Origin: JANNHK01 sp034408875
GTDB lineage: Bacteria; Actinomycetota; Acidimicrobiia; IMCC26256; PALSA-610
Reading direction: 5' to 3'
Length of the DNA stretch: 5,264 bases
Assembly: GCA_034408875.1 (NCBI GenBank)
Contig: JAWXCJ010000036.1
Coordinates: 1-5,264, forward strand
Part shown: piece after piece, positions 1 to 5,264 of the stretch
Layout: each line of letters opens with the position of its first letter
How positions within the stretch are numbered: position 1 is the first letter of the stretch
The notes under the pieces: model-generated
Database searches by the model: none
What the model saw: only the letters and a program-made list of their open reading frames with translations
What the model was told of the DNA's origin: nothing
Translations under genes and position numbers: made by a program

Positions 1-2
1 CA

Positions 3-143
3 ACACCGACGGTCCTGGCGAGCACATCGGGGTGGGGGTCTACCCAGACGCTGGTCGTGGTCGTCGCGGTCATGGTCCTCGCACTGATCCTCGGGCCGGC
101 ACTCCTGTGGCGCCGGCTCGCCCAGCCCGAGGCGCGCTCGTGA
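3..143 (+). CDS. C-terminal end of an upstream single-pass membrane protein (partial)
   Basis: The frame is open from the window edge to the TGA at 141-143, giving the last 46 residues of a protein whose start lies outside the window. It begins with a Ser/Thr/Gly-rich stretch. A strongly hydrophobic segment of about 20 residues follows (LVVVVAVMVLALILGPALLW, nt 51-110), then a short tail with the basic residues RR and a further R. This stalk, helix and positive tail is the same C-terminal plan as the next genes, so the protein is probably an exported protein anchored with its C-terminus in the cytoplasm. Its stop overlaps the GTG start of the next gene by 4 bases, placing both in one operon. 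The function is unknown because the body of the protein is missing. It could also be the last helix of a multi-pass protein. Confidence 0.8.
   Translation, partial: TPTVLASTSGWGSTQTLVVVVAVMVLALILGPALLWRRLAQPEARS
129..132 (+). promoter_or_regulatory. Ribosome binding site for the binding-protein-like gene
   Basis: GAGG lies 7 bases before the GTG at 140, inside the end of the upstream gene. Together with the GTGA stop/start overlap it supports the GTG at 140 as the true start, rather than the earlier ATG at 32. Confidence 0.6.
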
Positions 144-2845
144 CCAGCACGCGGAGCACGTTCCGTTACGCGGTGGGCGCCGCGGTCGCGCTGACCGTGG
201 TGGCGGCCGCCGTCGTGCGCACCCCCCAACCCGCGGTCGGTGCCGGCGACGCGGTTCCGGGCATGGCCGGCACCGACATCTCGCTGCCGCTGACCGACTC
301 CGCGGCCACCGTGGCGGGACGCGGACCGTTCGCGGGCATGGAGGTGACCGTCAACCAAACGCGCGACCTGAACAACCAGGCGGTTTCGATCACCTGGCGA
401 GGGTCCCGCCCGACCGTGTCCCAAGGCCCCCGGCTCTTCGCCTCCGACTTCGTCCAGATCATGCAGTGCTGGGGCGAACCCGACGCGCTGGTGGCCGAGA
501 ACCCGGGTCCGCCGCCCGAGCAGTGCGTCTGGGGGGCCTTGAACCCCACCGCGGCGAGCGAGCTGCCCGGCTTCGCCACCAGCATGGTCACCAGCCGCGC
601 CTTCACCCACGAGAGCTTCGACGACTTCGACCCCGAGGTCGGCACGCGCGACGAGTCGGGTGAGGTCTTCCGCGACTTCGCGGCCGTCGACGGCACCGTC
701 GTCACCGACCACGTCGACCACACGGCCACAGGCCCGTTCGACCAGTTCTGGCAGAACCCGTACTTCAACAGCGTCACGTCGAACGAGGTACCCGGCGTCC
801 GCACCCTCGAGGACGGCCGGGGCCAGGCGCTGATGACCGTCGACACCGGCCTCGAGTCGAGAGGCCTCGGCTGCGGCCAGCGGGTGCAACCGAATCCCGC
901 CGGCGAGCCGACGGTGCCGCGGTGCTGGCTCGTGATCGTCCCGCGCGGCACCGCGGAGCTGGAGAACGCCGGAACCCCCTTCGGGACAGGCCTCGGGGTC
1001 GCGACCTCGCCGCTGCGCCCCGCCTCGTGGCAGCACCGCATCGCCGTCGAGCTCGCGTTCACGCCGGTCGACTCGTCGTGCGACATCGCCGCCGACCAGC
1101 GCCAGATCAGCGGCACCGAACTGCTCGTCGGCGCCGTGAGCTCGTGGCAGCCGGTGCTGTGCACCCGGCCCGGGCTGTTGCCGTACGCGTACGGCGTCGT
1201 CAGCGACGGGCTCGCCCGCCAACAGCTTCTCAGCGACGTGGACGGCGCGCCGGGAATGGTCGCGGTGAACCGGCCGCTCCCCGAGGACGCATCGACGCCC
1301 GACGACCCGATCCTGTACGCGCCGGTCTCGGCGTCGGCGATCGCCGTCGGCTTCAACGTCGAGCGGGTCGTGTCTCTGGCAACCACCGAATTCGGGCTGC
1401 AGGGCGTTCGTTTTCGCGACATCAACTTGACCCCGCGCCTCGTCGCCAAGTTGTTGACCCAGTCGTACCGGAGCCAGGTCGAGATCAGGGGCCCGAGTCC
1501 GTACGCGTGGGACGACGTCAATGCGTCCCACATGCTCGTCGACCCCGACTTCTTGCGGTTCAACCCGGAGTTCACGCTGTGGCAGTCGGGTTCGGGCAAG
1601 CACGCGGGCGGGCTCAGCCTGCCGCTCTCGTCGTCGGATCTGGCCGGCCAGGTTTGGGGCTGGATCCTCGCCGATCCCGAGGCAGCAGCGTGGCTGGCCG
1701 GCACGCCCGACGAGTCGGGGATGGTCGTGAACCCGCTGTACGCCACGACCGCCGAGTCGAACTCCACCGGCAGCGCCTTCGCCGCACCGCCACCCGACGC
1801 GTTCCCCAAGAGCGACCCCTACTGCCACCAGGCGGCCGTGCTGGCGTCCGGTGTCGTGCCCCCGCCCCTCTGTTCGCTCGACTGGTCGCCGTACGCGGCC
1901 AGCTTCGCCGACGCCGCGCACGTTACGGCGACGGCGAACGACGGCTCCAAGAGTGTGCTCAACCGCTTCGCCGGGGGGGTCACCGACGTGTGGAAGCGTT
2001 CGTCGGCGCAGAGCCTCGGGCGGCGCACGATCTTCGGTCTCACCGACCTGCCGTCGGTTTCCAAGCGCGGGCTCCAGAGCGCGCGCTTGAGCCGCGCGGG
2101 CGACAACGGCGCCGATCGCGAGTTCATCGCAGCCGACGCCACCGGACTCAGTCTCGCGGTGCAGTCGATGAGGGCCGACGGCGGCATGCTTCGCCTCGAC
2201 CCCGGCGCCGTCGATCCGGGCGCCTACCCGCTGACCACCCTCACCTACGCGGCCGTCCGGCCCTTCGCCCTCGACGACGACGCGCGCGAGCAGTACGCGG
2301 CGTTCCTCGACCACGCGGCCGGTCCCGGCCAGACCCCGGGACAGAAGCTCGGACAACTGCCGCCCGGCTACCTCCCGCTGCCGGCCGCGCTGGCCCAGGT
2401 CACGGCCGCCGTTGCGGACGACCTGCGCACGCTCGAGCCGCCCGCGCCACCGCCCGCCGACGGCACGACACCGCCGGCAACCCCGGTCGCGGGCGGGACG
2501 GTGTCGTCGTCGTCGCCATCGCCCGAGCCGGCGGCCGACTCCGGGACCCCGCCGCCGGTCGAGGTGTTCTCGCGCGCGCCGAGCAGCACGGACGCCGATG
2601 CCGCGGCCCCACCCGCGGCGACCGACCCGGTCGCCGAAGCGCCGGTGCGCGCCACGCCGATCAGTCAGCTGACTCCCGGGTTCCCGGTCGGCATCGGCCG
2701 CTACGCGGTCGCGGCCGTCGCCGCGATCGCCCTGGCCGCCGCGCTCGCCGCGCTCGAGATTACCAAGCGGCCGCGCCGCCGGCGGGAGGCCGACACGGCT
2801 TCGGAGTCACGGGCCCGACCCGCCACCGCCGGGACGCAACCGTGA
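140..2845 (+). CDS. Membrane-anchored surface protein with PstS-like substrate-binding domain
   Basis: This 901-residue protein has an N-terminal signal peptide (hydrophobic core about residues 10-26, likely cleavage near 35-38). Residues about 60-320 form an unrecognised region containing VTVNQTRDLNNQ and QIMQCWGE. Residues about 323-757 resemble phosphate-binding PstS proteins: APVSASAIAVGFNV from 394 matches the family's P-V-x-x-x-x-I-A-V-x-Y-N strand, INLTPRLVAKLLT from 428 matches its L-[ST]-P-x-x-[LV]-A-K-[IL]-[FL]-T helix, SGSG at 483-486 may match its G-S-G loop, and AYPLT at 695-699 matches the late G-x-Y-P-[LI]-T strand. A Pro/Ser/Thr-rich stalk follows (about 765-845), then one membrane helix (855-874) and a KRPRRRR tail. 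There is no lipobox cysteine, unlike typical Gram-positive PstS lipoproteins. Eight cysteines (110, 129, 245, 262, 314, 341, 562, 578) fall as four close pairs, suggesting disulfides. At about 435 residues the binding region exceeds the usual roughly 320. GTG at 140 is chosen for its ribosome site, 4-base overlap and signal peptide. The ligand is unknown; the PstS similarity is by eye and does not prove phosphate binding. Confidence 0.85.
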   Translation: MTSTRSTFRYAVGAAVALTVVAAAVVRTPQPAVGAGDAVPGMAGTDISLPLTDSAATVAGRGPFAGMEVTVNQTRDLNNQAVSITWRGSRPTVSQGPRLFASDFVQIMQCWGEPDALVAENPGPPPEQCVWGALNPTAASELPGFATSMVTSRAFTHESFDDFDPEVGTRDESGEVFRDFAAVDGTVVTDHVDHTATGPFDQFWQNPYFNSVTSNEVPGVRTLEDGRGQALMTVDTGLESRGLGCGQRVQPNPAGEPTVPRCWLVIVPRGTAELENAGTPFGTGLGVATSPLRPASWQHRIAVELAFTPVDSSCDIAADQRQISGTELLVGAVSSWQPVLCTRPGLLPYAYGVVSDGLARQQLLSDVDGAPGMVAVNRPLPEDASTPDDPILYAPVSASAIAVGFNVERVVSLATTEFGLQGVRFRDINLTPRLVAKLLTQSYRSQVEIRGPSPYAWDDVNASHMLVDPDFLRFNPEFTLWQSGSGKHAGGLSLPLSSSDLAGQVWGWILADPEAAAWLAGTPDESGMVVNPLYATTAESNSTGSAFAAPPPDAFPKSDPYCHQAAVLASGVVPPPLCSLDWSPYAASFADAAHVTATANDGSKSVLNRFAGGVTDVWKRSSAQSLGRRTIFGLTDLPSVSKRGLQSARLSRAGDNGADREFIAADATGLSLAVQSMRADGGMLRLDPGAVDPGAYPLTTLTYAAVRPFALDDDAREQYAAFLDHAAGPGQTPGQKLGQLPPGYLPLPAALAQVTAAVADDLRTLEPPAPPPADGTTPPATPVAGGTVSSSSPSPEPAADSGTPPPVEVFSRAPSSTDADAAAPPAATDPVAEAPVRATPISQLTPGFPVGIGRYAVAAVAAIALAAALAALEITKRPRRRREADTASESRARPATAGTQP

Positions 2846-3729
2846 GCCGGTCGCTCGACCACCGCGCGTTTCGCGCCGGGTTGCTCGTCGCGCTCGCGAC
2901 GGCGTTGGCGATCGGTCTCACCCCGCCGCCGGCGGCCGGTCAGGAAGCACCCGACCCGACAGCCGATCTCGATGCCCAGAACCCCGATGAACCGCCGGCC
3001 CCGCCCGATCCCGCCACGGTTCCGCGCCTCGACCTGCTCGTCGTCGACGAGCGCGGCGAGGCCCTCGACGGCGGGGGCAGCTCGACCGGGTTCGGTATCG
3101 AGCTCGAAGGCGAGGACGAGTGCCCGGGCGATTCGGTGCACGACCAGTTCCGGATCGACAGCTACATGGTGCCCGTCGCCGTCGATCCGACGCAGCTGAT
3201 GTTCACCGCGCTCGGGCCGACGCCGTCGAGTTTCCGCGAGTACGCCGGGTTCCAGATGCCCGTGTACAAGCTCGACGAGGATCCCTACGCCGCGCAGCTC
3301 ACGTCCCGGCAGGCCGAGCCCGGTGGCCCCGGCCCGATCCCCGAACTCCCGCGCTTCGGGTGGGGCGTCTACGTACCCACCACGGGCATCGAGGCCTACG
3401 AGGGCGGTCTCCCATCGGGCGAGTACCGGATCGGTGTGGCGTGCACGTACGCCACCCGCGTCACGAACCTCTGGGAGACGACCATCGAGATCACGCAGGA
3501 CGCGACCGACGAACCGGTCGGCATCGCCTGGACGGTGACCGGATCCCAGCCGGGCGAGGTTGCGTCGACGTCGGGATCCGGCTCGACCTGGTTCGTGTAC
3601 GCGCTGTTGGCGTTCGCCGCGGTGATGGCTGTCGGCGCGTTCGTGCTGTATCGGTCTTCGCGGCGATCTCGCGGCGGCACAGCACGAGTTGAGGGCGGCG
3701 CGGTGGCGCGCGAGGGGTCCCCGGCATGA
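2842..3729 (+). CDS. Exported membrane-anchored protein, first of three related small surface proteins
   Basis: The family is not recognised. The 295-residue protein starts with a signal peptide (hydrophobic core about residues 12-26, probable cleavage near 33). An acidic and Pro-rich segment follows (about 34-62), then an extracellular domain of about 170 residues. One membrane helix (about 250-270, WFVYALLAFAAVMAVGAFVLY) and an Arg-rich cytoplasmic tail (RSSRRSR) close the protein. Its only two cysteines are C94 and C201. C201 lies in SGEYRIGVACT and is followed by NLWETTIEIT, the same block seen in the next two genes, so a shared beta-sandwich-like fold with one disulfide is likely (inference). 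The GTG start overlaps the preceding stop as GTGA, with only a weak GGGA 7 bases upstream, so translation probably depends on coupling. It is the most diverged of the three paralogs, with an extra Gly/Pro-rich loop around residues 155-170. Confidence 0.85.
   Translation: MSRSLDHRAFRAGLLVALATALAIGLTPPPAAGQEAPDPTADLDAQNPDEPPAPPDPATVPRLDLLVVDERGEALDGGGSSTGFGIELEGEDECPGDSVHDQFRIDSYMVPVAVDPTQLMFTALGPTPSSFREYAGFQMPVYKLDEDPYAAQLTSRQAEPGGPGPIPELPRFGWGVYVPTTGIEAYEGGLPSGEYRIGVACTYATRVTNLWETTIEITQDATDEPVGIAWTVTGSQPGEVASTSGSGSTWFVYALLAFAAVMAVGAFVLYRSSRRSRGGTARVEGGAVAREGSPA
3712..3717 (+). promoter_or_regulatory. Ribosome binding site for the second related surface protein
   Basis: GAGGGG lies 8 bases before the ATG at 3726, within the last codons of the preceding gene. 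It fixes that ATG, which overlaps the preceding TGA as ATGA. Confidence 0.65.
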
Positions 3730-4703
3730 CGCGAGTTGGCGAGACCCGAGGTGCGCGGGTGGTGGCCGCGCGCACGGCCGCGGCCGCTGCCGTCGCGATG
3801 ACGGTACTCACCGCCGTGGCCGCGATCCCCTCCGGCGCGTCCTTCGCCGCGGGCGGGGCGCAGGGTGAGCCGACGCTCGTTCCCGCATCGGTGGAGGCGC
3901 AGACCGATGTCTTCTCGCTCCTACCGCCGACCGACGTCCGGTGCGAGGAGGCCGGCACGAACCCCGGGCCCCGCACCGGCGCGGACAACTGGCGCTGGCA
4001 CGGATTTATCGTCGAGCAGGGCCGCGACCTGGCGACGTTGCGCTTCGGCCCGCTCGGCCCCGGTGACGACTTCGACGCGACCGACGGCTCGATCACGGCC
4101 GCGCTGCTCACCGCGGGCGGCGAAGGCGTGTGGCAGAGGATTCCCGGCCTCAAGCCCGAGGGTCACATCAATCCCGACGAACTCGCGGGGCTCGTGCTCG
4201 ACCCGACCGTGTACACCCTCCGAGACGGCGACTACCAGATCGGGTTCGCGTGTACCGACGGCGCGCTCGCCACCCGCCAGTGGTGGGCCACCACCGTCAC
4301 GATCTCGACGTCGACGTCGCCGTTCATGATCGCGGCGTCCGCCGCCGCAGCGTCCTCCCGCACGACTGCCGCGACTGCCGCGGATGCAACTCCGGAAGTC
4401 GCGGCGCCCGCGATCGCCACGGGCTCGACGATCCCCACGGGCTCGACGACCACCACGGGCGCGGCCACCCTCGCGGCTGCGACCGCCGACGGCACGCAGG
4501 AGCCCGTGCCGGGAAGCAGTACCGCGGTCGCGGCGGAGACGCCCCGCGTCGCGACCGACGTCTCGTGGTCACCGCTGGAAGCGATGCGCGCCACCGCCGG
4601 CCTGTTCCCGGTGGGTTTGTGGGCGCTGCTCGCCGTCGTCTTCGCCCGCACCGCCTATCTCCTCGCCCGACCCATCCGTACTCGTCCTGTCCCCGCGCCG
4701 TGA
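3726..4703 (+). CDS. Exported protein with Ala/Thr-rich stalk and C-terminal membrane segment, second related surface protein
   Basis: The family is not recognised. The 325-residue protein has a signal peptide with a long Ala-rich core (about 16-35, cleavage likely near 41-46). The mature protein opens with EPTLVPASVEAQTDVFS. The ectodomain carries C73, the strand NWRWHGFIVE (88-97) and GDYQIGFACT (168-177, with C176), followed by RQWWATTVTI (184-193). These blocks match the next gene closely (PTLVP, the FxVE strand, IGDDFD/PGDDFD, INPDELAG versus INPSDLAG, DYQIGFACT, WW) and the preceding gene more weakly. Residues about 200-275 are Ala/Thr/Ser-rich low complexity, probably an extended and perhaps glycosylated stalk. 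A hydrophobic segment (about 292-314) contains one Arg and is a weaker membrane helix than in its neighbours; a short R/P tail follows. No LPxTG sorting signal is present. The likely role is a surface protein working with its co-transcribed neighbours. Confidence 0.85.
   Translation: MTRVGETRGARVVAARTAAAAAVAMTVLTAVAAIPSGASFAAGGAQGEPTLVPASVEAQTDVFSLLPPTDVRCEEAGTNPGPRTGADNWRWHGFIVEQGRDLATLRFGPLGPGDDFDATDGSITAALLTAGGEGVWQRIPGLKPEGHINPDELAGLVLDPTVYTLRDGDYQIGFACTDGALATRQWWATTVTISTSTSPFMIAASAAAASSRTTAATAADATPEVAAPAIATGSTIPTGSTTTTGAATLAAATADGTQEPVPGSSTAVAAETPRVATDVSWSPLEAMRATAGLFPVGLWALLAVVFARTAYLLARPIRTRPVPAP
4417..4470 (+). repeat. Three 18-base tandem repeats coding a Thr/Gly/Ser stalk
   Basis: Three copies begin with CCACGGG at 4417, 4435 and 4453, a period of 18 bases. 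The first two share CCACGGGCTCGACGA, and the third has diverged after CCACGGGC. They encode TGSTI, PTGSTT and TTGAAT-type hexads (residues about 231-248). The period keeps the frame, so copy-number change would lengthen or shorten the stalk without breaking the gene. Confidence 0.7.
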
Positions 4704-4735
4704 ACTGCGGCGCGCTCTCCCGAAGGAACACCACC
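4704..4735 (+). other. Short intergenic gap between second and third related surface proteins
   Basis: This 32-base gap is the only non-coding stretch in the window. It holds a ribosome binding site and no convincing hairpin, terminator or promoter, so the following gene is most likely read from the same transcript. Confidence 0.6.
4722..4728 (+). promoter_or_regulatory. Ribosome binding site for the third related surface protein
   Basis: GAAGGAA lies 7 bases before the ATG at 4736. It is the clearest Shine-Dalgarno sequence in the window and belongs to the one visible gene that does not overlap its upstream neighbour, so this gene can be initiated independently of coupling. Confidence 0.7.
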
Positions 4736-5264
4736 ATGCAGGGCATCCGCCGGCGTCTCGCGGTCACCATCGCCGTTGTCGCGGTTCTTCTCGTGGGGCT
4801 CGCGCCCGCGCCGGCCGGTGCGGCCGACGGTCCCCGGTCGCCGGACCCGACCCTCGTGCCGAGTGAAGTCGCGACGGCGGCGGACGCCTTCTCGTTCGGC
4901 GTCGCCGGCGGGGTGTTCTGCGACGGCACCGGGGCCCAGGGCTGGCGGGTGAGCACCTTCGTGGTCGAAGCCGGCGCGAACCTGGAGGACCTCGAGTTCA
5001 CGGGTGCAGGTCCACTGCCCGGGTACATCGGCGACGACTTCGACTCGTCCGCCGACGGGACGGTGGCGGCGCCCCTGCACAAGGGCACGGACGCGGGCAT
5101 CAACTTCCTCCCCGCGACGACCCCGTTCGGTCAGATCAACCCCAGCGACCTGGCCGGCTACACCTTCGACCCGAGCTTCTGGACTCTCGCGAACGGGGAC
5201 TACCAGATCGGCTTCGCGTGCACCGGTCCGACGAACGAGCTGCGCCACTGGTGGAGCATCACGG
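4736..5264 (+). CDS. Secreted protein, third related surface protein (3' end outside window)
   Basis: The family is not recognised. The first 176 residues are present and the frame is still open at the window end. A classic signal peptide is visible: MQGIRRRL, a hydrophobic core at about 8-22, and probable cleavage after the Ala-rich PAGAA near residue 30. The mature start PDPTLVPSEVATAADAFS mirrors the preceding protein. The two cysteines C62 and C162 are 100 residues apart, against 103 in the preceding gene. Shared blocks are STFVVEAG (73-80), YIGDDFD (97-103), INPSDLAG (134-141), GDYQIGFACT (154-163) and HWWSIT (171-176). The protein is clearly a duplicate of the preceding gene's ectodomain (inference from motif order). 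Whether it also ends in a stalk and membrane helix cannot be seen. It lies 32 bases downstream of its neighbour with its own strong ribosome site. Confidence 0.85.
   Translation, partial: MQGIRRRLAVTIAVVAVLLVGLAPAPAGAADGPRSPDPTLVPSEVATAADAFSFGVAGGVFCDGTGAQGWRVSTFVVEAGANLEDLEFTGAGPLPGYIGDDFDSSADGTVAAPLHKGTDAGINFLPATTPFGQINPSDLAGYTFDPSFWTLANGDYQIGFACTGPTNELRHWWSIT

Noticed and set aside
32..139. Earlier ATG start for the large protein
   Set aside because: It would overlap the upstream gene by over 100 bases and place a Gly/Arg/Pro-rich stretch ahead of a clear signal peptide. GTG at 140 has a GAGG site and a 4-base overlap.
166..1809. Long open frame of 547 codons on the minus strand opposite the large binding-protein-like gene
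   Set aside because: Long antisense frames are common opposite high-GC genes. Its translation is Ser/Arg/Pro/Thr-rich without domains or a signal, and the + strand frame has a signal peptide, family-like motifs and a membrane anchor.
922..2841. Upstream extension of the open frame that contains the 295-residue surface protein
   Set aside because: This portion is an Arg/Ala-rich shadow of the binding-protein-like gene in another frame. The protein-like composition and the signal peptide begin only at the GTG at 2842.
3539..3581. 9-base inverted repeat (CCGGATCCC and GGGATCCGG) with a 25-base loop
   Set aside because: It lies inside a coding region in a Gly/Ser-rich linker, has no T-run, and an inverted match of this length is plausible by chance in GC-rich DNA; not a credible terminator or operator.
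3726..4703. Possible LPxTG-type sortase anchoring of the small surface proteins
   Set aside because: No LPxTG-like motif precedes the C-terminal hydrophobic segment in either complete small protein, so simple membrane anchoring is the better reading.
4324..5248. Overlapping minus-strand open frames across the last two genes
   Set aside because: They are Arg-rich shadows without a ribosome site or domain signals, opposite genes with paralogous protein motifs on the + strand.

Overview
The window reads as high-GC coding DNA on the + strand, with almost every third codon position G or C, GTG as well as ATG starts, and Ala/Gly/Pro/Arg-rich proteins. This fits an actinobacterium (Actinomycetota). 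An acidimicrobial or other environmental lineage is a guess from style only; there is no marker gene here.

Layout: five consecutive genes on the + strand fill nearly the whole window. (1) At 3-143 is the 3' end of an upstream gene, ending in one membrane helix and a short basic tail. (2) At 140-2845 is a 901-residue exported protein. It has a signal peptide, an unrecognised N-terminal region, a PstS-like periplasmic-binding-protein region, a Pro/Ser/Thr-rich stalk, one C-terminal membrane helix and a polybasic tail. (3) At 2842-3729 is a 295-residue exported, membrane-anchored protein. (4) At 3726-4703 is a 325-residue exported protein with a similar plan. (5) From 4736 to the window end is a related secreted protein, cut off at residue 176. 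Genes 3, 4 and 5 look like diverged tandem paralogs. Each has two cysteines about 100 residues apart, the second in a G-[DE]-Y-[QR]-I-G-[FV]-A-C-T motif, followed by a conserved Trp and a T-x-x-I-type strand.

The first four genes overlap by exactly 4 bases (GTGA, GTGA, ATGA), and the fifth follows after 32 bases with its own strong ribosome binding site. They are therefore almost certainly one transcript with translational coupling. No promoter, terminator, RNA gene, mobile element or CRISPR array was seen; the operon starts before and continues beyond the window.

How they may work together (inference): all products appear to be cell-surface proteins, and the four whose C-termini are visible end in a single membrane helix with a short positive cytoplasmic tail. 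The simplest reading is an envelope-associated complex or adhesin/receptor set, in which the large protein provides a binding-protein-like head and the small paralogs provide beta-rich, disulfide-stapled accessory domains. No transporter permease, ATPase, sortase or enzyme is visible here, so a transport role cannot be claimed.
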